Assembly: GCF_030324495.1 (NCBI RefSeq)
Contig: NZ_JACAGN010000002.1
Location: forward strand, 275,902-339,901
DNA from: Myroides sp. 1354
GTDB lineage: Bacteria > Bacteroidota > Bacteroidia > Flavobacteriales > Flavobacteriaceae
Reading direction: 5' to 3'
DNA length: 64,000 nt
In this document: positions 56,053 to 64,000 of the stretch, one piece after another
Position numbering within the stretch: the stretch's first letter is position 1
How the letters are laid out: each line of letters starts with the position of its first letter
Notes under the pieces: generated by a model
What the model was told of the DNA's origin: nothing
What the model saw: the letters and a program-made list of their open reading frames with translations, nothing else
Databases searched by the model: none
Program-made: the position numbers and the translations under genes

Positions 56053-57378
56053 ATGTCATTTCACTTGAGAGTTTTCATGCGCATCTTAGCCATTATTGGT
56101 CTATCGCTGCTAGCCGTATGGCTTTTTCAGCAGCAGTATCACTATACTTTTTTTATTGTGATACTTAGTATTGGAGCTTGTCTTATTGAACTCTATACCT
56201 TTCAGCGCAAATATTACAGCCTCATTGACCGTTTGGTTTTGGCTATGATTTACAATGACTTTTCACTGAAATCAAATAAAAAACAAGCCAATGAAACCTT
56301 TCATCACCTACAGCAATTGTATCAAAAACTACAACAAGAACAAGAACAACACGAAGTAAAGGAATTAGTCTATCTCAACATTCTAAACAACTTAGAAACA
56401 GGTATCGTCATCTTTGAACGAAAAGAAAACGATTGGAACATCTTTTTAATTAACGACTACTTTTCCAAGCTGTTTGATATCCCCAAGGTAAAATCTTGGC
56501 AAAATCTATCGCGTTTACTGCCCAATTTGACACAATACATCGAGCAATTAGAATTCAAAGAATCTAAAACTTCCTTGGATATGCGCCTAGAAGGAGAGGA
56601 AAAACAAACCTTTATGTTGCAGACCTCTACAACCATAAGTCAAAATCAAGAATTCTATATTGTCTTATTGGATTCGATTCAAAAAGTATTAGATAAAAAA
56701 GAAAAAGATACTTGGGAAAATCTGATGAAAGTAATTTCACATGAGATTATGAATTCCTTGACTCCTATTCACTCTCTAGCGCATAATACCTTAGAAATTC
56801 TGGAGGAGGAAACGACCTTGTCTGCGGATGACATGGATGATTTAAAGCTCAGTATACAAACCATTGCCAATAGAACAGATCACTTGCGTCATTTTATTGA
56901 CAATTACCGCAAACTCACCATGTTGCCAAGTCCTATTAAAACATGGGTAAACAGTGCAGAAATTGTAGTCCATAGCTTAGCCATCCTCAAGCCCATATGT
57001 CAGCAACACCATATCACTGTTAACACGAACATTGAGACACAGGTTTCTCAGTATTGGGATGCCAAACAAATGGAACAAGTATTTATCAATTTATTGACCA
57101 ATGCTATTTATGCGGTGCGAAATCAAGAAAAAAAAGAAATTGCCCTTCATGTATATGAGCGCAACAATCGATTGTGGATTGACATTGTGGATAATGGAAG
57201 TGGTATTCCCGAGGAAATCAAACCCAAAATTTTTATTCCGTTTTACACCACACGAGAAGATGGAGCTGGAATTGGGCTGCCTCTATCCAAGAATATTGTA
57301 GAAATGCACAATGGTTATTTAACCTTCAATAGAAAAGAAGCTTTGACCTATTTTAGCATTAATTTCCCTTTACTATAG
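56053..57378 (+). CDS. Membrane sensor histidine kinase, partner of the NtrC-type regulator
   Basis: This 441-residue protein has two N-terminal membrane helices (residues ~10-25 and 33-50) with almost no periplasmic loop. A PAS-like region (LNNLETGIVIFERKE near residue 113) precedes the HisKA motif VISHEIMNSLTPI near residue 230. The ATPase domain carries NLLTNAIYAV (N box), DNGSGIPEE and GAGIGLPLSKNI (G boxes). The lack of a sensor loop suggests it senses a membrane or cytoplasmic signal. It ends 1 base before the convergent alkyltransferase-like gene. Confidence 0.9.
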   Translation: MSFHLRVFMRILAIIGLSLLAVWLFQQQYHYTFFIVILSIGACLIELYTFQRKYYSLIDRLVLAMIYNDFSLKSNKKQANETFHHLQQLYQKLQQEQEQHEVKELVYLNILNNLETGIVIFERKENDWNIFLINDYFSKLFDIPKVKSWQNLSRLLPNLTQYIEQLEFKESKTSLDMRLEGEEKQTFMLQTSTTISQNQEFYIVLLDSIQKVLDKKEKDTWENLMKVISHEIMNSLTPIHSLAHNTLEILEEETTLSADDMDDLKLSIQTIANRTDHLRHFIDNYRKLTMLPSPIKTWVNSAEIVVHSLAILKPICQQHHITVNTNIETQVSQYWDAKQMEQVFINLLTNAIYAVRNQEKKEIALHVYERNNRLWIDIVDNGSGIPEEIKPKIFIPFYTTREDGAGIGLPLSKNIVEMHNGYLTFNRKEALTYFSINFPLL

Positions 57379-57379
57379 A

Positions 57380-57709
57380 TTAGAATTCAACAGGAGGAAT
57401 CCACAAGAGGGATTTAAAATCTTGTACCTGATTATTTTCTACAACTACTCCTTCACTTTCTAAGAGTTGTTGCATCAAATTGGTACCGTCAAAATGATGT
57501 TTACCACTGAGCATTCCCAGGCGATTCACTACGCGATGTGCGGGTACAGAATCGTCAAAATGAGAGGCATTCATTGCATAACCTACCATACGCGCAGAAC
57601 GAGGTGCTCCAATTGCTTTTGCAATGGCACCATAGGTCGTTACTTTCCCATAGGGAATCTCGCGAACCACATCGTAAACCCGTTCAAAAAAGTTAGCCGA
57701 ATCCTTCAC
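57380..57709 (-). CDS. Alkyltransferase-like (MGMT-fold) DNA-binding protein
   Basis: This 109-residue protein begins at a GTG (57709-57707) overlapping the stop of lysE in TAGTG. It has the MGMT DNA-binding HTH (GKVTTYGAIAKAIGAPRSAR near residue 20), but the active PCHRV motif is PAHRVV near residue 56. The alkyl-acceptor Cys is therefore absent, as in ATL proteins. ATL proteins bind O6-alkylguanine and recruit nucleotide-excision repair. The small size fits. Confidence 0.85.
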   Translation of the reverse strand: MKDSANFFERVYDVVREIPYGKVTTYGAIAKAIGAPRSARMVGYAMNASHFDDSVPAHRVVNRLGMLSGKHHFDGTNLMQQLLESEGVVVENNQVQDFKSLLWIPPVEF

Positions 57710-58332
57710 TAACGCAGTAATTTATAAAGCGTAATTAAACAAATAATTCCCGTTATTGAACCAATAACATAGTTGATATTTCTCAATAGAAAAGCATCTT
57801 CATTGGCTACTTTCTTGAAAATAGAAATATAAGCATAGAACATTAATCCCGAACCGATGACTACGCCAACAGAGAAAATAACCGTGTAAATCCATTCAAA
57901 AATAGGATAAGCGTAAGAAGCCAATGTTACACTTAAAAACACGTAGTATGGAATGGAGAATACGTTAATCAGTGCTAATAAAGCGCCATAGACATAAGGA
58001 TTCTTTAAGCGTTTAACCTCCGTATTTTCCTCTTTCCTCTTTTGCTTGGCAAATCCCAAAAAATAAATGGTCAAGGATCCAAAAATAACCAATCCTATTT
58101 CGTGTAAAATTTCAGTTATAAAAGGGCTTGAATCGATGAGTTTCGCAAAGAAAATAGCGACATAGGTTTGGATAAAAATAACGGATAAAGCTCCTGCTAT
58201 ATATAAAATAGACGCTTTTTTTCCTCTTTCTTGTGCCACTTTAACAGCAGTCATATTCAATAACCCTGGAAGAGAAACGCCTATCACTGCTGCTAAAAAG
58301 CCTAAGAATAATAATATAAAGTAATGGTCCAT
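57709..58332 (-). CDS. LysE-family translocator
   Basis: This 207-residue protein has about six predicted helices. The N-terminal helix with SLPGLLNMTAVKVAQERGKK near residue 20 matches the LysE/RhtB PGP-like signature of amino-acid exporters. The charged loop after helix 3 (AKQKRKEENTEVKR) is cytoplasmic. Substrate is unknown. It lies 3 bases downstream of trmB and its stop overlaps the ATL start. Confidence 0.8.
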   Translation of the reverse strand: MDHYFILLFLGFLAAVIGVSLPGLLNMTAVKVAQERGKKASILYIAGALSVIFIQTYVAIFFAKLIDSSPFITEILHEIGLVIFGSLTIYFLGFAKQKRKEENTEVKRLKNPYVYGALLALINVFSIPYYVFLSVTLASYAYPIFEWIYTVIFSVGVVIGSGLMFYAYISIFKKVANEDAFLLRNINYVIGSITGIICLITLYKLLR

Positions 58333-58335
58333 TCT

Positions 58336-59007
58336 TTATTTAATTCTGAATTGAATATAAGTAATGGCCTTATTTTGTTCTAAATATTGTGATTCATAAA
58401 ACGTTTGGATTTCAGTTACTACTGAAGGTGCCCCTTCGTTCTTATATACGTGGTGGTTGGCATAAAGTACTTCATGTCCTTCTCCATGTAATAAACCTAA
58501 CGTATACCCATGCATAAATTCACTATCCGTTTTTAGGTTTACTATTCCATCATCCGTTAAGATGCGTTTGTAACGTTGTAAAAACTCCGTATTCGTTAAT
58601 CTATGTTTAGTTCGTTTATATTTAATTTGTGGATCAGGGAAGGTAATCCAAATTTCACTTACCTCTCCTTTTTCAAAAGCAAATTCAATCAACTCAATCT
58701 GTGTACGCAAAAAGGCTACATTCGTCAACCCTTCTTCTACAGCAGTTTTAGCTCCTCTCCAGAAACGAGCTCCTTTGATATCAATACCAATGAAGTTTGT
58801 ATTGGGAAAACGACGCGCTAACTCTACTGTATATTCTCCTTTTCCACAGCCTAATTCTAAAACAATAGGATTATTGTTTTTAAATACTTCCGATGCCCAT
58901 TTGCCTTTCTGAGGCAAATTAACAATCACTTCTTCTCTTGATGGTTGGAAAACATTACCAAAAGTTTCGTTTTCTCTAAATCGCTTTAACTTGTTTTTAC
59001 TTCCCAC
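58336..59007 (-). CDS. trmB: tRNA (guanine-46-N7)-methyltransferase
   Basis: This 223-residue Rossmann-fold methyltransferase has the SAM motif VLELGCGKGEYTVELA near residue 48, IGIDIKGARFWRGAKTA near residue 75 and the catalytic/tRNA region ITFPDPQIKYKRTKHRL near residue 120. It methylates G46 in the tRNA variable loop. The length is normal. It heads a trmB-lysE-atl operon, from a -7 box at 59032-59039. Confidence 0.92.
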   Translation of the reverse strand: MGSKNKLKRFRENETFGNVFQPSREEVIVNLPQKGKWASEVFKNNNPIVLELGCGKGEYTVELARRFPNTNFIGIDIKGARFWRGAKTAVEEGLTNVAFLRTQIELIEFAFEKGEVSEIWITFPDPQIKYKRTKHRLTNTEFLQRYKRILTDDGIVNLKTDSEFMHGYTLGLLHGEGHEVLYANHHVYKNEGAPSVVTEIQTFYESQYLEQNKAITYIQFRIK

Positions 59008-59031
59008 AGGGTTACTCGTTTAAATTTGACG

Positions 59032-59039
59032 CAAAATTA
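59032..59039 (-). promoter_or_regulatory. Candidate -7 box for trmB
   Basis: The minus strand reads TAATTTTG, an exact TAnnTTTG, with a leader of about 18 bases to the ATG at 59007. Confidence 0.5.
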
Positions 59040-59082
59040 AATAAATATAACGAAAGTAAAACCTTTTTATAGGGAACGCAAA

Positions 59083-60150
59083 TTAAGTTACATTTTGCGT
59101 TTTCTCTTTTACCGCTTTTTCCAAAGTAAAAGAAAATTCCGACCCATAACCATAACTACTCTCTACATAGATGTGTTCATCATGAGCTTCAACAATGTGT
59201 TTTACAATAGACAAGCCCAATCCAGACCCTCCAACACTTCGCGCTCCACTCTTGTCAATGCGATAAAAACGCTCAAATAAACGCGGAATATGCTCTTTGC
59301 GAATACCTAATCCATTATCGGTTACACGTACGATTAATTTATTCTTGACCAAGTTTTCGATACTTACTTCTGTTGTTCCTTTCTCCTTGCCGTATTTAAT
59401 CGAATTCTCTATTAAATTCGTAATCACCTGACCAATGCGTTCTTTATCTCCTTTAACGTAAATCGGCTTTTTATACCCCATATCAAAAAGAAGGGAAATA
59501 TTTTTCTTCTTTGCCTTATACTCTAAGAAATCAAAAGCATTTTGAATCATTTCAATCAGATCAAATTCAACGATATTCAAGTGTAAATCTCCCGATTCTA
59601 ATTTGGCAATCATATCCAAATCCTTTACAATATAAATTAATCGATCTACTCCTTGTTCAGCGCGTTCTAAATAGCGATCGCGAACTTCTAAATCATCAAT
59701 AGCGCCATCACTCAAGGTTTCCAAATAACTTTGAATCATGAACAAAGGCGTTTTTAATTCATGAGAAATATTTCCAAGAAACTCTCGTCTATATTCTTCT
59801 CGAACTTGTAGGGATTCAATTTCAATCTTTTTATTGGTAGCAAATTTTTCAATTTCCTCTGTGAGGGTTTTCATATCCGTAGTTACTGCACTAGCACGAA
59901 GATCCGTGTGTTCTAAAAGCGAAACTTTATCGTAGATCTTTTTGATTCGACGGTAGATAAAGTGTTCTACTCTATACTGAATCACGAAAAAAGAGGCAAA
60001 ATAAACCAAAACAGTATGGATAGCTAAAAGTGGCCAAGGCCCGTGTTTTACTAAAAAAACGAAAGGTAAAGTAATAACAAGTGAACATATTGTTATTAAC
60101 AACGCTGACTTAACAGCAAATTTATAGGATCTTTTAAACCGTATCGACAT
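59083..60150 (-). CDS. PhoR-like sensor histidine kinase
   Basis: This 355-residue protein has two N-terminal membrane helices (about 13-32 and 38-58) with a very short periplasmic segment. It then has a HAMP-like linker, HisKA motif NISHELKTPLFMI near residue 129, N box NLIENSIKYG and G boxes DNGLGI and GGSGLGLSIV. No PAS domain is visible between the helices and HisKA. It follows its response regulator by 4 bases and is read with it. The absence of a large sensor domain resembles PhoR-type kinases. Confidence 0.9.
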   Translation of the reverse strand: MSIRFKRSYKFAVKSALLITICSLVITLPFVFLVKHGPWPLLAIHTVLVYFASFFVIQYRVEHFIYRRIKKIYDKVSLLEHTDLRASAVTTDMKTLTEEIEKFATNKKIEIESLQVREEYRREFLGNISHELKTPLFMIQSYLETLSDGAIDDLEVRDRYLERAEQGVDRLIYIVKDLDMIAKLESGDLHLNIVEFDLIEMIQNAFDFLEYKAKKKNISLLFDMGYKKPIYVKGDKERIGQVITNLIENSIKYGKEKGTTEVSIENLVKNKLIVRVTDNGLGIRKEHIPRLFERFYRIDKSGARSVGGSGLGLSIVKHIVEAHDEHIYVESSYGYGSEFSFTLEKAVKEKTQNVT

Positions 60151-60154
60151 TAAA

Positions 60155-60844
60155 TTACATATCTAATTTATATCCAACCCCTTTAATCGTCTTGAAACAA
60201 TCGTCTCCTACTTTTTCTCTCAACTTGCGGATGTGTACGTCAATGGTTCTTCCTCCTACCACAACTTCATTTCCCCAAACGCGATCCAAGATTTCTTCTC
60301 TTGTAAACACTTTTCCTGGTTTTGAAGCCAATAAATACAACAACTCAAATTCTTTCCTAGGCAAAGACAATTCCACTCCATCAATTAAGATTTTATATTC
60401 ATCACGATTGATTTCAATATTGCCAATTTGAATGATATCGCCATTTTCCGTCTCTTCTACATTTTTTAATCGACGTAATAACGCTTTAATCTTACTCATT
60501 AATACCTTAGGCTTCACCGGTTTGGTGATATAATCATCAGCCCCTGCATCAAATCCAGCCACTTGAGAGTAATCTTCTCCTCTTGCAGTTAAAAACGCAA
60601 TAATTACATTTTGTAAACTGTCAATTCTTCGAATGTTCTCACAAGCTTCCATTCCATCCATCTCGGGCATCATAACATCCAAGATAATCAGATGAGGAAG
60701 CTCCTTTTTTGCCTTTTCGATAGCCTCTTTCCCATTCCTTGCTGTACTTACTTGATAGCCTTCTTTTTCTAAATTATAACTGATGATTTCAATGATATCT
60801 TGCTCATCATCAACTAATAAGACTTTAATGTCTGAATTTTTCAT
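60155..60844 (-). CDS. OmpR/PhoB-family response regulator
   Basis: This 229-residue protein has a receiver domain (acceptor Asp in LDVMMPEMDG near residue 56, Lys in ITKPVKP) and a C-terminal winged helix with VFTREEILDRVWG and RTIDVHIRKLREKVG near residues 185-215. It probably pairs with the downstream kinase. It is divergent from a TonB-dependent receptor, whose promoter region holds 11-base-spaced repeats at 60928-60949. A role in phosphate control is suggested by resemblance only. -7 box at 60874-60881. Confidence 0.9.
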   Translation of the reverse strand: MKNSDIKVLLVDDEQDIIEIISYNLEKEGYQVSTARNGKEAIEKAKKELPHLIILDVMMPEMDGMEACENIRRIDSLQNVIIAFLTARGEDYSQVAGFDAGADDYITKPVKPKVLMSKIKALLRRLKNVEETENGDIIQIGNIEINRDEYKILIDGVELSLPRKEFELLYLLASKPGKVFTREEILDRVWGNEVVVGGRTIDVHIRKLREKVGDDCFKTIKGVGYKLDM

Positions 60845-60873
60845 TCTTTATCTGTGTGTGTTATAAATCAGTT

Positions 60874-60881
60874 CAAAGATA
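60874..60881 (-). promoter_or_regulatory. Candidate -7 box for the PhoB-like operon
   Basis: The minus strand reads TATCTTTG, an exact TAnnTTTG, with a leader of about 22 bases. A standard -33 is not visible. Confidence 0.45.
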
Positions 60882-60927
60882 AAGATAATACATTATGTGA
60901 AGTAAAGTTTACAATTATTTAATCTAG

Positions 60928-60978
60928 TAACGATTTAATAACGTTTATCGTAAAATGTGTTAAACTAGCGGTAACACA
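60928..60978. promoter_or_regulatory. 11-base direct repeats and inverted repeat between PhoB-like gene and TonB receptor
   Basis: TAACG recurs at 60928-60932 and 60939-60943, one turn (11 bases) apart, the spacing of OmpR/PhoB half-sites. Further on is a 7-bp inverted repeat TGTGTTA/TAACACA (60956-60962 and 60972-60978). These lie upstream of the receptor at 61030. Confidence 0.45.
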
Positions 60979-61029
60979 CAAGAAATATTTACGCTTGTTC
61001 TTTGCACTAGCTTAAATAAAATAATAAAT

Positions 61030-63777
61030 ATGAAATCAAAGTTATTATTCGCCCTATTATTTATTAGCCAAATAGTTGGGGCATCTAATGGAACGATTAA
61101 AGGAATTTTACAAGATTCAGCAACAAAAGAACCACTGGCCTTTGCTTCTGTAAGTGTGAAAGGAACAACACAAGGAGTGAATACAGATTTAGACGGTTTC
61201 TTTACCCTTGAAGTACCTGAAGGAAAACAAATCTTAACCTTCAATTATGTTGGGTACACTGCTGCTGATAAAGCGATTGAAATAAAAGCAAACGAAACCA
61301 TTGAAATTACTATCGACTTAATCTCAGAGAGTGTACAACTGGAAGGTGTTGTCGTACAGGCTACCCGATCAAAGTCTAGAGAAGCGACCTTATTAATAGA
61401 ACAACAACGCTCTGTTGAAATGAAACAGCACATTGGTTCGCAAGAACTTTCAAGAAAAGGAGTAAGCGATGTGGCAAGTGCCGTAGCTAAAACAACGGGA
61501 GTAGCGAAACAAGAAGGAACAGGAACGATTTTCGTAAGAGGATTAGGAGATCGCTACAACAGTACTTCATTAAACGGATTGCCTTTAGCCTCTAATGATC
61601 CTGAAAAGAAAAACATTGATTTAAATATTTTCTCTACTGATATCGTTGAATATATTGCCATTGACAAAACTTATTTCGCTAGAAATTATGGAGACTTTGC
61701 AGGGGGAAATATCGACATCACGTCAAAAAACCACTCAGGAGAAGGTTTTATAGAAGTTGGAGTAAGTGCAAATATGAATACCAATGCAGTAAAACAAGAT
61801 CATTTTAAAACGTTATCTGATCGCAGTTTCTTTGGTTTTTCAGATACGAAGATACCAGGAAATGCCTTAAAAGGATATAACTTCAAGAATTCTACACAGA
61901 CCGATACACGCAGTCCTTGGGGAGCTGGATTGAATATCAATACAGGAAAATCTTTCTTCTTTGGTCAATCTGCTTTGCATTTATTTGCAACAGCCTCTTT
62001 TGGAAACAACTTCAAACAAAAAGAAGGAATTACACGCACTGCTCAAGCACAAAACTCATTTACGAAAGATTTAAATCTAGAGGCTTTCGAGTACAGCACC
62101 AATACAACGGGAATGTTAAATGCTAAATTTGACATTAACGATTCGAACTCAATCAAATACAACTTCTTATTTGTCAACGATTCCAAAGAAAAAAATGAAG
62201 ACTACCGTGGATATGTAAGAGATATTACTTTAGACAATTCAGATCATACCTATATCAATAGACAAACATATCGCCAAGATCAATTAATGGTGAACCAATT
62301 ATTGGGTAATCACAAACTAACCGATCAATTGGATTTAAACTGGGGGGCAGCGTTCAACAATATCTCCGCTCAAACACCAGACAGACAGCAATACACTCTA
62401 AATAAATTACAAAACAGCGATAGCTACCAATTCTCGATCAATTCAAGATCAGACAACAACCGTTATTACGAAGATCTAAAAGAAAACGAATTAGCAGCGA
62501 ATATTGCTGCTGATTATAAATTCGGAAAAAATGAAGAGAATCTATACGACGGTAAATTAACGGTTGGTTATAACTTCAGAAAAAAAGACAGAAACTTTAA
62601 AGCGACACAATTTGTTTTCCAAATCAACAGAGAACACAACAATAACATCAATCCAAGTGCTTTAGATCAATTCTTCAATCAATCGAATTTTGCCAATGGA
62701 TATTTTGATATCTATACCTTTAGAGGAGGAGCAGGAACACCCAATGCTTTATTACCTCAAACCTATGATGGAGAATTATTTATCCACGCTGGTTTTGTAA
62801 ATGTAGAATACCGTTTAACAGATAAATTATCAGGATCATTAGGGGCTCGTTTTGAAACCATCTCACAAGATGTTACGTGGCAAACCCAATTAGACGCTGA
62901 TAAAACCAGTAATAAGTTTACCAAAAATGCTTTCTTACCAAGCTTATCTTTAAAATATGAAGTAAACGACAACAACAACTTGCGTTTTGCTTTATCTAAA
63001 ACCTATACCTTACCGCAATTCAAAGAAAGAGCGCGTTTCATCTACGAAGATGTAACCGAAATCAAAGTGGGTAACCCTGATTTATATGCATCAGACGATT
63101 ACAACGCGGATTTAAAATGGGAGTATTTCCCTAAAACAGATGAAGTAATTTCTGCTACTGTGTTTGGAAAATACATCAAAAATCCAATTAACGAAATCGT
63201 TTCTGCCTCTTCATCAAATGATATTACGTATGCTAATACTGGAGACTACGGATATGCTGCAGGATTGGAAATCGAAGTTCGCAAAAACTTATTTAGCTTT
63301 GACGATGCTTTGACCAATAAAATTACTGGAGGATTAAACGCTTCTTTTATGAAGACATACCAAAAGCTAGATAACGAAAAAGTAAATAAAGAGAATAAAT
63401 ATTTAAGCACTTCATTCACCCATGACAATGCGAGTTTTACTGGAGCTTCTGATTTGTTGCTTAATGCAGATATTTCTTATATCAAAGAATGGGCAAATGA
63501 TCAAAAATTAATGGCAACCCTTTCTTATGCACACTTCTCTGATAAACTATATTCCTTAGGAACTGAGCAAAGCGGAAACTTAGTAGATAAAGCATTCGGA
63601 TTTTTAGATTTCACCTTTAAATACGATTTCACGAAGAACTTTGGAATGAGTTTTAATGCTAAAAACTTATTGGATCCAGCCATTGAAAGAAAACAAGAAA
63701 ACCTAACACAAGATGTATTGGTACAATCCTACAAACTTGGCCAAAACTTTAGCTTAGGATTTAAATATACGTTCTAA
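61030..63777 (+). CDS. TonB-dependent outer-membrane receptor
   Basis: This 915-residue protein has a signal peptide ending VGAS and an N-terminal carboxypeptidase-regulatory-like domain (residues ~20-100, IKGILQDSATKEPLAFASV). The TonB plug comes next (IFVRGLGDRYNSTSLNGLPL near residue 170), then a 22-strand-type barrel ending in FKYTF. It imports an unidentified ligand using TonB energy. It has no SusD partner, so it is not a SusCD system. It is divergent from the PhoB-like pair, which may control it. A terminator and the repeat array follow. Confidence 0.9.
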   Translation: MKSKLLFALLFISQIVGASNGTIKGILQDSATKEPLAFASVSVKGTTQGVNTDLDGFFTLEVPEGKQILTFNYVGYTAADKAIEIKANETIEITIDLISESVQLEGVVVQATRSKSREATLLIEQQRSVEMKQHIGSQELSRKGVSDVASAVAKTTGVAKQEGTGTIFVRGLGDRYNSTSLNGLPLASNDPEKKNIDLNIFSTDIVEYIAIDKTYFARNYGDFAGGNIDITSKNHSGEGFIEVGVSANMNTNAVKQDHFKTLSDRSFFGFSDTKIPGNALKGYNFKNSTQTDTRSPWGAGLNINTGKSFFFGQSALHLFATASFGNNFKQKEGITRTAQAQNSFTKDLNLEAFEYSTNTTGMLNAKFDINDSNSIKYNFLFVNDSKEKNEDYRGYVRDITLDNSDHTYINRQTYRQDQLMVNQLLGNHKLTDQLDLNWGAAFNNISAQTPDRQQYTLNKLQNSDSYQFSINSRSDNNRYYEDLKENELAANIAADYKFGKNEENLYDGKLTVGYNFRKKDRNFKATQFVFQINREHNNNINPSALDQFFNQSNFANGYFDIYTFRGGAGTPNALLPQTYDGELFIHAGFVNVEYRLTDKLSGSLGARFETISQDVTWQTQLDADKTSNKFTKNAFLPSLSLKYEVNDNNNLRFALSKTYTLPQFKERARFIYEDVTEIKVGNPDLYASDDYNADLKWEYFPKTDEVISATVFGKYIKNPINEIVSASSSNDITYANTGDYGYAAGLEIEVRKNLFSFDDALTNKITGGLNASFMKTYQKLDNEKVNKENKYLSTSFTHDNASFTGASDLLLNADISYIKEWANDQKLMATLSYAHFSDKLYSLGTEQSGNLVDKAFGFLDFTFKYDFTKNFGMSFNAKNLLDPAIERKQENLTQDVLVQSYKLGQNFSLGFKYTF

Positions 63778-63803
63778 AAAAGATAAATCCCTGTTTACAA
63801 AAA

Positions 63804-63824
63804 AGCCTGTGGTTGCCACAGGCT
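63804..63824 (+). terminator. Terminator of the TonB-receptor gene
   Basis: The stem AGCCTGTGG/CCACAGGCT with loop TTG is followed by seven T. Confidence 0.9.
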
Positions 63825-63830
63825 TTTTTT

Positions 63831-64000
63831 ATGGAGAGAAGAGAGAGGAAAGAAGAAAGGAGTCAATTCTCGATTAATAGCAAATTACCATTTGCCACTA
63901 CGGGATTTCTCCTCTCTCCTCTCTCCTTTTTGTGAAATTGTCATCCAGCTAGTTGGCAAATTACCATTTGCCACTACGGGATTTCTCCTCTCTCCTCTTT
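63831..64000. repeat. Purine/pyrimidine intergenic repeat with 43-base direct duplication
   Basis: After the terminator comes a purine-rich tract (63832-63862). A 43-base unit at 63880-63922 recurs without change at 63956-63998, 76 bases apart. Each unit has the inverted core GCAAAT-TACC-ATTTGC, then ACTACGGGATTT and a CT-only tract. The last copy is cut by the window end. A diverged copy lies at 32875-32925. Confidence 0.75.

Noticed and set aside
63880..63998. CRISPR-like direct repeats at the window end
   Set aside because: Only two units are present; the spacing differs from CRISPR, and the repeat itself contains low-complexity CT tracts and a diverged copy elsewhere. No cas genes are present.
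1..64000. tRNA, rRNA, prophage or insertion-sequence genes
   Set aside because: No cloverleaf, rRNA stretch, transposase, integrase or phage structural gene was recognised. This was read by eye, so a tRNA scan would be needed to exclude one fully.

Overview
The window is a contiguous chromosomal piece from an AT-rich Bacteroidetes, most likely a Flavobacteriaceae member close to Myroides or Flavobacterium. The organism call is inferred from gene content: SusC/SusD proteins, a MurF-alanine racemase fusion, GIN-domain proteins, lipoproteins with Bacteroidetes-style signals, and promoters of the TAnnTTTG (-7) type. No rRNA, tRNA, CRISPR array, prophage or insertion sequence was seen. Nearly all of the DNA is coding, with about 50 genes.

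Layout. 1-2393: partial ArfB, PnuC, a Bax-inhibitor-1 membrane protein and a phosphopantetheinyl transferase. 2490-9063: a SusC-SusD uptake operon with a zinc metallopeptidase lipoprotein and a DUF4302 lipoprotein. 9503-12458: MscL and MurF-Alr. 12514-17391: a sulfur-handling island (DsrE-like protein, split YeeE/YedE sulfur transporter, Crp-family regulator, TSUP permease, persulfide-dioxygenase-like MBL-rhodanese protein, thioredoxin). Two of its promoters share the same palindromic operator at the same distance from the -7 box. 17590-23068: M16 protease, a lipoprotein, LepA. 23408-31511: a tightly packed block of four genes with overlapping ends: a beta-propeller-like lipoprotein, a phosphoesterase/kinase-like/outer-membrane-barrel fusion, an HD-domain protein fused to a Pycsar-type transmembrane effector domain, and a large GAF protein. 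31650-39385: DusB, MscS, C1 and S9 peptidases, a dicarboxylate/amino-acid symporter, DedA. 39455-42351: iron-sulfur and redox genes (Mrp, Nfu, ferredoxin reductase, ferredoxin).

42469-54542 is an eight-gene export operon: membrane-fusion protein, one ATPase, three MacB/FtsX-type permeases, two GIN-domain proteins and TolC. It is divergent from an NtrC-type response regulator and its histidine kinase (54697-57378). Between the two transcription units lie two in-phase copies of an imperfect palindrome that probably bind the regulator. The window closes with an alkyltransferase-like protein, LysE, TrmB, a PhoB/PhoR-like pair and a divergent TonB-dependent receptor. At the end is a purine/pyrimidine-rich intergenic repeat, of which a diverged relative lies downstream of dusB.

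The most interesting candidates are the HD-Pycsar effector fusion, the sulfur regulon operator, the paired serine-ladder and aspartate-ladder GIN proteins inside a three-permease exporter, the phosphoesterase/kinase-like/barrel fusion, and the intergenic repeat family.
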